From: Clostridium aceticum
GTDB lineage: Bacteria; Bacillota; Clostridia; Peptostreptococcales; Natronincolaceae
Length of the DNA: 64,000 bases
Direction of reading: 5' to 3'
NCBI RefSeq assembly: GCF_001042715.1
Contig: NZ_CP009687.1
Coordinates: forward strand, 3,525,418 to 3,589,417
A program made the position numbers and the translations under genes. Shown in pieces: positions 26,434-35,289 of this stretch. Below the pieces are notes generated by a model. That model searched no databases, was not told the origin of the DNA, and saw only the letters and a program-made list of their open reading frames with translations. How positions within the stretch are numbered: the stretch's first letter is position 1; each line of letters starts with the position of its first letter.

Positions 26434-28026
26434 TTAAATAAAAGTAAACCTCTCTGCAATGGCCTCTGCTGTCCTTATCCCATCAACCGCTGCCGAAATA
26501 ATTCCTCCTGCATATCCTGCTCCTTCACCTGAAGGGTATAGTCCTTGAATATTGCTCTGATAATCTTCATCACGCTTTATCCGAATCGGTGAAGAACTTC
26601 TGCTTTCTATGGCTGTCATAACAGCATCCCCCAGGTTAAAACCACGTAGTTTTTTATCAAGAGCTATGATTCCTTCCTTCATGGTCTCCACCACAAAGCT
26701 AGGCAGACATTTCCTTAAATCTGTTAACACAATCCCTGGTTTATATGATGGTTTTACTTTCCCCAATTGCTCTGAAGGTTGATCCTTTAAAAAATCTTTT
26801 ACCAACTGTGCTGGAGCATAATAATTACTCCCTCCTACTTCAAAGGCTTTTTGCTCCCACTTTCTTTGGAAGTACATACCTGCCAAAGGATGTTCACTAT
26901 CAAAATCTTCTGGGCCTACACCTACTAAAAGTGCACTATTGGCATTTTCTTTATCCCTTGCATACTCACTCATACCATTGGTAACAACCCCTCCCTCTTC
27001 AGAAGCAGCGGCCACCACCTGACCTCCTGGACACATACAAAAAGTATAAACAGAGCGTTGGTTATCACAATGATGGGCCATTTTATAGTCGGCGGCCCCA
27101 AGGTGAGGGTGATCAGCAAAAGAACCGTATTGAGCAATATCAATGAGTTTTTGAGGATGTTCAATTCTTACCCCTATAGAAAAGGGTTTTTGATGAATCT
27201 GAACCTTATGTTTATAAAGGGTTTCAAAGGTATCCCTTGCACTATGGCCTACCGCTAGCACCGCTGCCTCTGTTTTAATCACTTCTTGACCATTAACAAC
27301 CACACCTTTGACTTTTCCACCTTCTATTATAAAATCTGTTACCTTCTTCTCAAACAGTACACTTCCACCAAGCTTAATGATTTCTTCTCTTATATTCTTT
27401 ACAACATTTCTCAAGATATCTGTTCCAATATGGGGCTTGCTTACATACATAATTTCCTCTGGAGCCCCAGCCTTCACTAACTCCTCTAATATCTTTCGAC
27501 ATCTCAAATCCTTGATTTGAGTGGTCAGCTTCCCGTCTGAAAAGGTACCTGCACCACCTTCTCCAAATTGCACATTAGATTCTGTATCTAATTCACCCTT
27601 TGTCCAAAAAGCCTGAATATCTTCTGTTCTCTTATCTACATCCTTACCACGCTCTAACAAAATAGGTGTATAACCCATCTGTGCTAAAATTAATCCAGCA
27701 AACAGTCCTGCTGGCCCAGTTCCAATAACAACGGGAGGATGTTGCAGCTTTTCATCTCCTTTTTTTACATAACGATAGGTCATATCTGGAGATACAGCAA
27801 TTTTTTTATCTTTTATTCTCTTTAACACCTTATCTTCATTGACTACTTCCACATCTACTGTATAGACAAAGTCCACTCTATCTCTTTTTCTGGCATCAAT
27901 AGATCGCTTGTATATCTGATAGCCGATTAAATCCGTTTCATTTATTTGCAGCTTCTTCATAATAACACTTTTTATACTGCTTGCATCTTCATCAATAGAC
28001 AGCTTTATATCTGGTACTCTAATCAT
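26434..28026 (-). CDS. FAD-dependent oxidoreductase, COG2509-like
   Basis: A 530-aa flavoprotein of a conserved but poorly characterised family. The N-terminal 95 residues precede the dinucleotide motif VVIGTGPAGLFAGLIL. A conserved NVQFGEGGAGTFSDGK block follows, then GHSARDTFETL, and a second FAD segment YPSGEGAGYAGGIISAAVDG near the end. It contains several cysteines (RCRKI, HHCDNQRS, FCMCPGG). The substrate is unknown; the family is often annotated as a dehydrogenase. It starts at an ATG after GGGAGCAAGG, 18 bases after the upstream flavoprotein gene, so the two form an operon. Confidence 0.85.
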   Translation of the reverse strand: MIRVPDIKLSIDEDASSIKSVIMKKLQINETDLIGYQIYKRSIDARKRDRVDFVYTVDVEVVNEDKVLKRIKDKKIAVSPDMTYRYVKKGDEKLQHPPVVIGTGPAGLFAGLILAQMGYTPILLERGKDVDKRTEDIQAFWTKGELDTESNVQFGEGGAGTFSDGKLTTQIKDLRCRKILEELVKAGAPEEIMYVSKPHIGTDILRNVVKNIREEIIKLGGSVLFEKKVTDFIIEGGKVKGVVVNGQEVIKTEAAVLAVGHSARDTFETLYKHKVQIHQKPFSIGVRIEHPQKLIDIAQYGSFADHPHLGAADYKMAHHCDNQRSVYTFCMCPGGQVVAAASEEGGVVTNGMSEYARDKENANSALLVGVGPEDFDSEHPLAGMYFQRKWEQKAFEVGGSNYYAPAQLVKDFLKDQPSEQLGKVKPSYKPGIVLTDLRKCLPSFVVETMKEGIIALDKKLRGFNLGDAVMTAIESRSSSPIRIKRDEDYQSNIQGLYPSGEGAGYAGGIISAAVDGIRTAEAIAERFTFI

Positions 28027-28044
28027 GATTTCCTTGCTCCCTTC

Positions 28045-29292
28045 TTACTCTACTGTATCTAAAGCCGCATATTCTCCTGCTATGTATCCCGAAGACCATG
28101 CCCACTGTAGGTTAAACCCTCCACAATCTCCATCAATATCTACAAGCTCTCCTGCAAAGTATATTCCCGGCACCAGCTTTGACTGCATAGTTTTTCCATC
28201 TATCTCGCTAACATCTATGCCACCAGCAGTTGTTTGTGCATTCCTCCATGACTGTGTATCCGTCACTTCGATTTTCCACTCTTTAAAAATCTTCACCATG
28301 TTTTTCATTTCTCCCTGAGAAACTTGTCCGCATTTCTTTTGTAGATCCTTCATGCCTACCTCTCTCAATACCACAGGAATCAGCCTTTTATTCAGCAGAC
28401 CAATAAAACTAAAATCTAGACTTTTTTCTGACTGATAGGCTAAACGCATCTGTAATAACTCCATCACTTCTTCCTGTTGAAGATGTGGGAACATATCCAG
28501 TGTTATATACACTTTCTCTTTATTATTTAAAGCCTCTGCCCCTATGCGGCTCAGCTGTAGAATAGGAGGACCCGATATACCATAGTCGGTAAATAAAATT
28601 TCTCCCGCCTCTTTTCGCAGTTTTTTTTCTCCTACCACCAGAGAAGCTTCACCTATAAACTTTACCCCCTTCAATGCCTTCAAAAAAGGAGCCTTTAATT
28701 TCACCTGAACCAGAGCTGGAAAGACATCTATCAAGCGGTGGCCTAACTCCTTGGCCAGTATATATCCTTCCCCATCGGAACCCAGCTGAGGACTAGCCTT
28801 GCCTCCTGTTGCAAGAATTACTTTGTCTCCCTCCACTGTACTCTTGTCCTTTAGTACTACCGTGAAGCCCTTGTGATTTTTTTGTATTTTGATTACCTCT
28901 GCATTACAATATTCTTTTACCCCTAACTGTTGAAGCTCATATCGCAATACATCCAATATACTGGAGGCTTGGTCAGACATAGGATAAACCTTTCCCCCCT
29001 CCTCAACCTTAGAAGCGATTCCAAGATATTCAAAGAAGTTCAACGTCTGCTCTACATCAAAACTATTTAATATTCCTTGAGCAAACCTTACATTTTTTCC
29101 GTGAAAAAACTTCAAATCCATATTCATATTGGTAAGGTTACATCTACCATTTCCTGTAGCTAAAATTTTCTTCCCTACACGATCCATTTTTTCTAAAATA
29201 GTAACGCTAGCACCATTTCTAGCAGCAGCGATAGCAGCAGTCAACCCGGCTGCACCGCCACCAATCACCAGTACATGTAATTGTTTTGTCAT
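28045..29292 (-). CDS. NAD(P)/FAD-dependent oxidoreductase, BaiN/HI0933 family
   Basis: A 415-aa flavoprotein of the COG2081 family. It shows the N-terminal FAD motif VIGGGAAGLTAAIAAARNGA, KILATGNGRCNLTN after it, ILATGGKASPQLGSDGEGY in the middle and the C-terminal AGELVDIDGDCGGFNLQWAW. Relatives include BaiN, assigned to bile-acid double-bond reduction in clostridia, but the name is often used loosely and function here is open. It is the first gene of a two-flavoprotein operon. Confidence 0.87.
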   Translation of the reverse strand: MTKQLHVLVIGGGAAGLTAAIAAARNGASVTILEKMDRVGKKILATGNGRCNLTNMNMDLKFFHGKNVRFAQGILNSFDVEQTLNFFEYLGIASKVEEGGKVYPMSDQASSILDVLRYELQQLGVKEYCNAEVIKIQKNHKGFTVVLKDKSTVEGDKVILATGGKASPQLGSDGEGYILAKELGHRLIDVFPALVQVKLKAPFLKALKGVKFIGEASLVVGEKKLRKEAGEILFTDYGISGPPILQLSRIGAEALNNKEKVYITLDMFPHLQQEEVMELLQMRLAYQSEKSLDFSFIGLLNKRLIPVVLREVGMKDLQKKCGQVSQGEMKNMVKIFKEWKIEVTDTQSWRNAQTTAGGIDVSEIDGKTMQSKLVPGIYFAGELVDIDGDCGGFNLQWAWSSGYIAGEYAALDTVE

Positions 29293-29325
29293 CCTATGTA
29301 TCTCCCTCTACAAAATAATAAGTAT

Positions 29326-29486
29326 CTTAACCTGTGCAATTTCTCTACTATTTCCAAAGAAAATTAAATATATTAAGCGAAAGCATTTGAAAGTATTGTA
29401 ACAACGTTTAGCGACTGTAAATGAAAAATCCGTTAAGAAATTTGCATGTTTGAGCGTTAACAAGTTTGCAAATTTTAAGGTTTTTG
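29326..29486. repeat. Family-B dispersed repeat, right part lost (B2)
   Basis: Begins CTTAACCTGTGCAATTTC, keeps AAATTAAATATATTAAG, the AAAGCATTTGAAAGTATTG stretch and the central ATTTGCATGTTTGAGCG stem. It stops after TTTTAAGGTTTTT, just before the ahbB stop codon; the right terminus is missing. It fills the 220-base gap between ahbB and the flavoprotein pair. Confidence 0.8.
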
Positions 29487-29514
29487 AAACGATTTGCTCT
29501 TTATCTTTAGTTTT

Positions 29515-29988
29515 TTAAACACAAAAATATTTCATGCTGGTTTTTTTAAGTTCTTCACTACTGAAAAGTAATTTATAATTTTTCACATCAACAGCTTGAG
29601 ATAATTCTTCTGCGATCTCATAACAGACTTCTTGGTTGGTTCCATGGATCATTGTAAAAAGATTATAAGGCCAATTGTGATAAGTAGGTCTTTCATAACA
29701 ATGGGTCACCTCTGAAAAAGTCGCCATCCTGTCCCCTACCTCTTTTGTTCTATGGGGTTCTACCTCCCATACTACCATAGCATTTGCGGTGAATCCAGCT
29801 TTTCTATGTCTTAATACTGCCCCTACTCTCCTCAAAATCCCCTTTTCTCTATATTCTTGAATTTTCTTTAATAACTCTGCTTCCTCTATTTCTAAAATTT
29901 CAGCTATTACCTTATAAGGTTCTGGGGCTAGAGGAATCTCTTCCTGTAACAACCTAATGATTTTTTTATCTAACTCTGTAAGCTCCAT
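29515..29988 (-). CDS. ahbB: Siroheme decarboxylase subunit AhbB
   Basis: With AhbA it removes two acetate carboxyl groups from siroheme to give 12,18-didecarboxysiroheme, the first step of the siroheme-dependent heme route. The 157-aa protein has an Lrp/AsnC-like winged-helix N-terminus (LTELDKKIIRLLQEE) and the conserved GILRRVGAVLRHRKAGF. It then has the substrate-domain segment TFSEVTHCYERPTYHNWPYN, with the histidine and tyrosine typical of AhbB. It ends the ahbC-ahbD-ahbA-ahbB operon, 16 bases after ahbA, with GGGAGG upstream. The AsnC similarity can mislead automatic annotation to a transcription factor. Confidence 0.92.
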   Translation of the reverse strand: MELTELDKKIIRLLQEEIPLAPEPYKVIAEILEIEEAELLKKIQEYREKGILRRVGAVLRHRKAGFTANAMVVWEVEPHRTKEVGDRMATFSEVTHCYERPTYHNWPYNLFTMIHGTNQEVCYEIAEELSQAVDVKNYKLLFSSEELKKTSMKYFCV

Positions 29989-30004
29989 TGTACATATTCC
30001 TCCC

Positions 30005-30451
30005 TTATAGATTAAACTTTACATTTACCTTGAAAAAATTTACAGCAGGAAGATTCATAATCTCTTCTGCTCTAGTTTTCTGCTGAATTTCTTCTATTCG
30101 CTTCTCTACATATTCTTTAGATGGTCCAATCAAAGTAAACCACATATTATAATCATGGTTTCTTATGTAATTATGGGTGACTTCTGGAAAGGTATTGATA
30201 ACATCAGCCACTTGAGGCACCTGTTCTTCTGGTACCTGTAATGCACATAATGTGCTATAATATCCTAGCTTTCTAGAATCAAAGACCCCGCCAACCCTTC
30301 TAATGATACCCTCTTCCTTTAGTTCACTTATCCTTTTTATTACTTCTTCTTCTGTAATCCCTAGTTGCTCTCCTAAGTCGGCATAAGGTCTATGACTAAT
30401 GGGAAAATCACTTTGAAGTAGGGTAAGTAATTTTTTATCTAGCATATCCAT
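30005..30451 (-). CDS. ahbA: Siroheme decarboxylase subunit AhbA
   Basis: Partner of AhbB, 148 aa, with the same AsnC-like fold (MLDKKLLTLLQSDFPISHR; GIIRRVGGVFDSRKLGY; TFPEVTHNYIRNHDYN). The reading frame can be extended 63 codons upstream, giving a false hydrophobic N-terminus that is merely another frame of ahbD. The ATG at 30451, 9 bases after AAAGGAG, gives the normal family length. It overlaps the end of ahbD by 17 bases. Confidence 0.92.
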   Translation of the reverse strand: MDMLDKKLLTLLQSDFPISHRPYADLGEQLGITEEEVIKRISELKEEGIIRRVGGVFDSRKLGYYSTLCALQVPEEQVPQVADVINTFPEVTHNYIRNHDYNMWFTLIGPSKEYVEKRIEEIQQKTRAEEIMNLPAVNFFKVNVKFNL

Positions 30452-31451
30452 AGGTCTCCACTCCTTTCCTGCCATGATAGAGGCACCACGGCTCCTCTGC
30501 CATATAGTCTCCTTCGTGATAAAAAGCAGCCCTAGCTCTGCAACCACCGCAGCTTTTTTTATAACGACAACTACCGCAACCACCAGTATAATCAAGGGTA
30601 CGTAGTTTATTAAAAACTTCACTGTTCTTCCAAATTTCACTAAAGGGTGTTTCTCTCACATTGCCTATTTCCATATCTAAATACGCACAGGGCTGTACTC
30701 TTCCCTTAGGTCCTATAATGCAGTAGGAGGTTCCCGCTAAACATCCCCTCTGGAACCGAAGGTCCATGCCCATCTCCTTTGCAATCCTCATAAACTGTGG
30801 TGCACAGGTAGGTTTCAGTTCTATGGAAACTTCTTGTTGCTTTTTCATAATCCTTGTTAAAACAGATTCATATTCCTCTGCCCTTAAGGATTCTTCTTCT
30901 ATCGTTACAGCTCTACCAGTAGGGACCAAAAAGAAAATATGATGGGCTACAGCCCCTAATTCCACTGCTAAATCCGTCAAATCCTCTAACTCCCCCTGAT
31001 TCCAATCCATTACCGTTGTATGTACTTGAAAAGGAAGCCCTACTGCCTTACAATTTTTCATTGCCTCCACTGCTTCCTTCCATGCTCCTTCATAACATCG
31101 AAGTTTATCATGTTTCTTGGCATCAACACTGTCAAGGCTGATTCCAACCCCCATCGTTCCTACTTCCTTAAGTTTTTTTGCTACATCTGCTGTAATAAAG
31201 CTGCCATTTGTGCCAAATACCGGTCTTAAGCCTAATTGTTTAGCATGAGCTACTAGCTCAAAAATATCCTTCCTCATAAAAGGCTCTCCACCGCTGAATA
31301 TCATGATTTTAAATCCTGCCTTGGCAATTTCTTCTAAAAGTGCCTTTCCTTCCTCCGTATTCAGCTCTTCCTCAGCCTTGGCTCCTGCATCTCTATAACA
31401 ATGCTTACAGTACATATTACACTGATTGGTTGTATTCCAAGATATAATCAT
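30435..31451 (-). CDS. ahbD: Heme synthase AhbD (radical SAM, NirJ2-like)
   Basis: Oxidatively decarboxylates two propionates of Fe-coproporphyrin III to make heme b, independent of oxygen. The 338-aa radical SAM protein has the first 4Fe-4S motif CNMYCKHC (about residues 12-19) and the SAM-binding FSGGEPFMR. A C-terminal SPASM-like cysteine cluster follows (GCLAGTSYC, QPCAYLD, CGSCRYKKSCGGCRARA). The ATG at 31451 (AGGAGG, 8 bases) is chosen over an upstream GTG overlapping the SD. It overlaps ahbC by 35 bases. The family shares features with PqqE and NirJ, but gene order fixes the role well. Confidence 0.9.
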   Translation of the reverse strand: MIISWNTTNQCNMYCKHCYRDAGAKAEEELNTEEGKALLEEIAKAGFKIMIFSGGEPFMRKDIFELVAHAKQLGLRPVFGTNGSFITADVAKKLKEVGTMGVGISLDSVDAKKHDKLRCYEGAWKEAVEAMKNCKAVGLPFQVHTTVMDWNQGELEDLTDLAVELGAVAHHIFFLVPTGRAVTIEEESLRAEEYESVLTRIMKKQQEVSIELKPTCAPQFMRIAKEMGMDLRFQRGCLAGTSYCIIGPKGRVQPCAYLDMEIGNVRETPFSEIWKNSEVFNKLRTLDYTGGCGSCRYKKSCGGCRARAAFYHEGDYMAEEPWCLYHGRKGVETYGYAR

Positions 31452-32631
31452 CTTCAACACCTCCTGTTATTTCTTCTTCCGTTAAATAGCAGGCAGGATC
31501 TGCCTCCCAGAAGTCTCCTGTTACAGCTTCTGCTCTTGCCCTAAAGTTGCCATTGCATACATTCAACCACTTACATCTACTGCACCGTCCTTTTAATAAT
31601 GGCTTTCTGTCCTTTAGTCCTGCTAAGATTGGATGTGTGGTATCCCGCCATATTTCACTAAAAGCCTTCTCCTTTACATTTCCCAGTGTGTGGTTTTGAG
31701 TAAATTGATCAGGGTGTACATTGCCTAAACTATCTACATTTGCAAAGGCTATTCCAGATCGATTTCCTCCATTGATTTTCATCAGTTCATAAACTTCTTC
31801 AGCCCTTTTAGGGTCCCTCTCCCTTAGTTTCATGTATAAATAAATACCATCTGCATGATTATCCACCGTTAAAATCTCTTTATTTAATCCCCTAGCATGA
31901 AAATCTAAAGTCTTTTCCATAATTAAATCTAAGGCCCTTCTAGATTCTTCATGGGAAAGGTCCTCCTGGAGCATTTGATTTCCTCGACCACAATATACCA
32001 AATGGTAAAAACAGGCCCTATCAATTTTCAATTCTTCGATCAATCTAAAAATATCCCCTAGTTCTTTAAAATTGTGCTGGTTAATAGTAAAACGCAGTCC
32101 TACTCTTTGGCCTACGGCAACACAATTTTCTATTCCCCTTACAGCTGCATCAAAAGCACCTTTTTCCCCTCTGAAGCGATCATTGGTTTCCCTTAGCCCA
32201 TCTAAACTAATTCCTACGTATCCCACACCAATATTTTTTAACTTCTCCGCTACTTTTCTAGTAATTAGGGTGCCGTTTGTTGAAACAGTTGGTCGAATAT
32301 TTCTCTTCACTGCATGTTCTGCTAGCTTAAAAAAATCTTCTCTTATAAGGGGTTCTCCCCCCGAAAAAAGCAGTACTGGTACCTTGAATTTTCCTAAATC
32401 ATCAATAAAATTGATACCTTCTTCATGATTTAATTCTCCTTCATACTTTTTACAATCTGAATCCATATAACAATGTACACATTTCAAGTTGCAGCTCCTT
32501 GTCATATTCCATGCAACAACTGGACCATGTCCTACATTTGTACCATCAGCAGTAGCTCGTGCCCCATGCCTATATCTCAAGGAATCTCCAAAATTATCTG
32601 TTCCTATTAAGAATTTCGTAATGCTAATCAT
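31417..32631 (-). CDS. ahbC: Didecarboxysiroheme deacetylase AhbC (radical SAM, NirJ1-like)
   Basis: Removes two acetate side chains from 12,18-didecarboxysiroheme to give Fe-coproporphyrin III. The 404-aa protein starts ISITKFLIGTDNFGDSLRY, carries CNLKCVHCYMD as the SAM cluster and LLFSGGEPLIRED as the SAM site. It ends with a cysteine cluster CSRCKWLNVCNGNF plus PACYL. The ATG at 32631 is 9 bases after GAGAGG; an ATG three codons earlier touches the SD. It opens the ahbC-D-A-B operon. The siroheme-making genes are not in the window. Confidence 0.9.
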   Translation of the reverse strand: MISITKFLIGTDNFGDSLRYRHGARATADGTNVGHGPVVAWNMTRSCNLKCVHCYMDSDCKKYEGELNHEEGINFIDDLGKFKVPVLLFSGGEPLIREDFFKLAEHAVKRNIRPTVSTNGTLITRKVAEKLKNIGVGYVGISLDGLRETNDRFRGEKGAFDAAVRGIENCVAVGQRVGLRFTINQHNFKELGDIFRLIEELKIDRACFYHLVYCGRGNQMLQEDLSHEESRRALDLIMEKTLDFHARGLNKEILTVDNHADGIYLYMKLRERDPKRAEEVYELMKINGGNRSGIAFANVDSLGNVHPDQFTQNHTLGNVKEKAFSEIWRDTTHPILAGLKDRKPLLKGRCSRCKWLNVCNGNFRARAEAVTGDFWEADPACYLTEEEITGGVEDDYILEYNQSV

Positions 32632-32750
32632 TCTATCCATCCTCTCCCTAAAACAACTATGTTTTATAATATACGTTTTATACTTATTATATTATCCCTA
32701 TTTTGGTGAATCTACGCTATTATTTTATATTTTTCCAGTAGAATTCCGTA

Positions 32751-32800
32751 AAAAGAAAAAGATATTACTGTTGTTCATCTCAAAGTAACATCTTTTCTTA
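32751..32800 (-). terminator. Terminator after the QueG-like gene
   Basis: On the minus strand AAAAGATGTTACT and AGTAATATCTTTT pair around a loop, followed by TCTTTTT. It separates the QueG-like gene from the ahb operon, which should therefore have its own promoter. Confidence 0.75.
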
Positions 32801-32847
32801 GAATATATTTTTCCTCATTCCCGATACTTCATAGTATTAAGATAAGT

Positions 32848-33615
32848 TTACGCTTTCTTTATTGGATTCTTATAAGAACAGGGGATTTCTACCATGCATT
32901 TTCCACATACATCAGCCACCCCCATATTATTTAACAACTTATCATTATATAAACACATCTCATAACATTTATGTCTGTCAAAACCATCTATGCTTAAGGC
33001 ATCATTGACACAATTTTTTACACATCTTTCACATATACCTTTAGCTTTATATAAGCAGAACTCTTCCTCACTTACTTCTGTAGCCTCTATTTTTAAATTG
33101 GTTACAACACTGCCAATCCTGCCACAGCAGCCTTTTTCGGTGATCAGCATGCGATTTATGCCAAATTTACCCAGTCCAGCTATATAAGCAACATGCCTAT
33201 GGGACCATTCGCTGATTAACAGCTTTGGATCAAAATTATGCGTAGCAGGAAGAATCGTGGACTTGTAACCCCACGTTTCTATGACATCATGAAGATAACT
33301 ATTTAAGTCAAAAATCAACTGATTGGTTTCTATATAGGCTCTTCCCCAGGCCTCTGAACTTTCTCTCCCATCGATGTTGCTTTTAACAACCGCCTCTTCA
33401 AAGGGAAGAAAATAAGCAATAACTGTCTCAGCATCCTGTAAAAAGTCTGTTGGTAATGCATGAGACGGCGTCACTACCTCTTTTAATTTATCAAACATAG
33501 GATTTTTTGCATCACCATAAGTAATTAGGGGTTCTTGCCAATTTGTTACCGTGGCTTTTTTGCTGGGGTATTCCTTGACAAAAGTTTTAATATGTCCTTC
33601 TATCTTTTCTCTCAT
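32848..33615 (-). CDS. Epoxyqueuosine-reductase-like Fe-S protein
   Basis: A 255-aa protein with the layout of QueG relatives: an N-terminal domain with VIAYFLPFE and LPATHNF, the block HVAYIAGLGKFGINRMLI, then a C-terminal pair of 4Fe-4S motifs. The latter show CERCVKNC, HKCYEMC and CGKCMVEIPC. It is shorter than true QueG (about 380 aa), lacks the HEAT-like tail and has diverged cobalamin-contact regions. It is better seen as a QueG-like oxidoreductase of unknown substrate, possibly a corrinoid or reductive enzyme. Start ATG follows AGGAGG. It is 40 bases downstream of the DUF1874 gene and ends at its own terminator. Confidence 0.75.
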   Translation of the reverse strand: MREKIEGHIKTFVKEYPSKKATVTNWQEPLITYGDAKNPMFDKLKEVVTPSHALPTDFLQDAETVIAYFLPFEEAVVKSNIDGRESSEAWGRAYIETNQLIFDLNSYLHDVIETWGYKSTILPATHNFDPKLLISEWSHRHVAYIAGLGKFGINRMLITEKGCCGRIGSVVTNLKIEATEVSEEEFCLYKAKGICERCVKNCVNDALSIDGFDRHKCYEMCLYNDKLLNNMGVADVCGKCMVEIPCSYKNPIKKA

Positions 33616-33655
33616 TTCCTACCTCCTAAAGTTTTCTAGGCTTTCAGGTCTTTAG

Positions 33656-34006
33656 CTATGCCAATCTCTCCATTAGTTTAAAGGTATAACCTACTTCTTC
33701 AACCTCTTCCCGGGTCAAGATGATTCCTTCTGCAGGTCGAATATTTAGCTTCAATATCACAGCTTTTTGCCCTACCTGCTGCTGGAATTGTATCCGATTC
33801 ATTTCAATCTTTACCCCCAATATTTCTGACATTAATTCAGCAGTTGCTTCATGCCCTATTGCAGATATATGTCCATATTCTTTAATTAATGCCTTAGCTT
33901 CATCTATAGAAATATCACTTACCTTATAAAGACCATTGGTGGTGGCCACTGTGCCATTAAACAAAGCTATGGGAAGCTTTTTAGATTCTGTCATGTTGTT
34001 TGTCAT
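33656..34006 (-). CDS. DUF1874 protein (STIV B116/YddF/AcrIII-1 fold)
   Basis: A 116-aa protein whose middle reads SAIGHEATAELMSEILG, followed by EMNRIQFQQQVGQKAVI and RPAEGIILTREEVEE. By memory this parallels the archaeal virus protein B116 (IGHDSTINL, QKNRVEV, RLEEGKVL) and bacterial YddF. In this family AcrIII-1/Crn2 members are ring nucleases that break cyclic tetra-adenylate, using the His of the IGH motif, which is kept here. The window has no CRISPR or Csx1/Csm6 genes, so a role in cyclic-oligonucleotide signalling is only a possibility. SD GGGGGA precedes the ATG. Confidence 0.8.
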   Translation of the reverse strand: MTNNMTESKKLPIALFNGTVATTNGLYKVSDISIDEAKALIKEYGHISAIGHEATAELMSEILGVKIEMNRIQFQQQVGQKAVILKLNIRPAEGIILTREEVEEVGYTFKLMERLA

Positions 34007-34045
34007 TTTTGTCCCCCTTACTTAAATAATAGTTCTATCAATTTT

Positions 34046-34166
34046 TCATTAGCGTTAACTTAAACCATAACTTGTTATCCTTCGTTATTCCAAGATCCTT
34101 CGCTGCCCTCAGGATGACAGTTCAAGAGAATTTTGGTAATAATTGTGTCAAGTTAACGCCTATGAT
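34046..34166. repeat. Family-A dispersed repeat
   Basis: Begins TTCATTAGCGTTAACTTAAA and ends CAAGTTAACGCCTATGATC, with the GATCCTTCGCTGCCCTCAGG core. It lies between the DUF1874 gene and the deacetylase and touches the end of the latter, so it may supply its transcript terminator. Confidence 0.82.
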
Positions 34167-34173
34167 CAATTTT

Positions 34174-35181
34174 TTACCATAATCCAATCATTCTTTTAAA
34201 CCGCCAAGTGCTGGTATTCCGAAAAACACCATAGCGATTTAATTGCAATAGGTCATCACCGGGTCTAACTGAACCACTATTTACAGTAAAGGCCATTCTT
34301 ATACCTAATGCTTCTAGAATCTGTAGGGTATCACTATTATAATGGCCATAGGGATAGGCAAAATAAGAACTTTTCGTTAATTCTATATTAATCATTAAGT
34401 CCTCCACCACTTCTTCTATCGACTTTGTAACTAGATAGCCCTTTTCTTCTTCTAGTCGATGTAGATCATGAGTATGATTATCATAGGTAAATACATCAAG
34501 GGTATTGACCATATCCCTCCAACCAATATATTGTAAAATAGTAGGATCAAACGCCTCTGATTCCTCTGCAATCTCATGGGTAATGGCAAAAATACTAGCT
34601 TTAAATCCATATTCCTTTAAAATAGGATAGGCATATTCAATATTGCTTAAATAACCATCGTCAAAGGTGATAGCTACTGTTTTCTTAGGCAAATCTAAAT
34701 TCCCTGATAAAAACCCTTCTAACTCATATAGGGTGATGGTATGATATCCACTTTGATGAAGAATTTCCATCTGTTTTTCAAAATTTTCTACGGTTACAAC
34801 TGTATTATTATCTTTAAAGGCTTCTTCCTTTTCTGGCAGTAGGTGATGATACATCAGCACAGGGATTTTTTTTGCTTTCTCCCTTTCCTTTAGGTCAAAT
34901 TTTCTTATTTCTTGTTTGCGATTTTCTTCTATATACATCTGTTGGTAAAAGCCTGCTGTTTCAATTACGTCTCTTTCCTTTGTCTGTAAAATAATTTCAT
35001 CTAATCCCGTTAACTTCTTTATGTCAGGAGAGTTTCTATCTATTATTGCTCCTCCATGATAACCTCTTAAAAAACGATGATTAAGGCTCTCCAACAATGT
35101 TAAAGGTCTAAAAACAAATCCTAATGTTAAGCAAGCTAACAAAACAACACTTGCCAAAATAACAGCAACAGATTTTCTCAC
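34174..35181 (-). CDS. Polysaccharide deacetylase, membrane-anchored or secreted
   Basis: A NodB-type carbohydrate esterase 4 protein, about 335 aa, acting outside the membrane, probably on peptidoglycan or an N-acetylglucosamine polymer. A signal/anchor segment (AVILASVVLLACLTLGFVF) opens the protein. The NodB domain starts at KIPVLMYHHLL and shows motif 1 TFDDGYLSN (catalytic Asp and metal Asp), motif 2 NHTHDLH (metal His pair) and motif 3 FAYPYGHYN. Two GTG codons follow AGGAGG; the second (35181, 7 bases away) is favoured. It lies alone between repeat-rich gaps. Spore cortex, vegetative wall or biofilm polymer are all possible targets. Confidence 0.9.
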   Translation of the reverse strand: MRKSVAVILASVVLLACLTLGFVFRPLTLLESLNHRFLRGYHGGAIIDRNSPDIKKLTGLDEIILQTKERDVIETAGFYQQMYIEENRKQEIRKFDLKEREKAKKIPVLMYHHLLPEKEEAFKDNNTVVTVENFEKQMEILHQSGYHTITLYELEGFLSGNLDLPKKTVAITFDDGYLSNIEYAYPILKEYGFKASIFAITHEIAEESEAFDPTILQYIGWRDMVNTLDVFTYDNHTHDLHRLEEEKGYLVTKSIEEVVEDLMINIELTKSSYFAYPYGHYNSDTLQILEALGIRMAFTVNSGSVRPGDDLLQLNRYGVFRNTSTWRFKRMIGLW

Positions 35182-35289
35182 CACTGATCCTCCTTACTTC
35201 TATTGATCTTAATAATAAAAGTTTCCTTCTACCTTTTAATTTGACATCTTTCTTAATAAACCCTTCATTTTTTCCTCAGTAAAATTTGT

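Noticed and set aside
29515-30451. Two Lrp/AsnC transcription factors
   Set aside because: The AsnC-like fold is shared with AhbA/AhbB; location with two NirJ-like radical SAM genes and the conserved RRVG and EVTH segments favour siroheme decarboxylase.
30452-30640. Hydrophobic N-terminal extension of ahbA
   Set aside because: It overlaps ahbD in another frame; a well-spaced SD and ATG at 30451 give the normal family length.
33656-34006. Prophage or anti-CRISPR locus around the DUF1874 gene
   Set aside because: The neighbours are ordinary chromosomal genes with similar base use, and there are no integrase, phage structural or attachment sequences.
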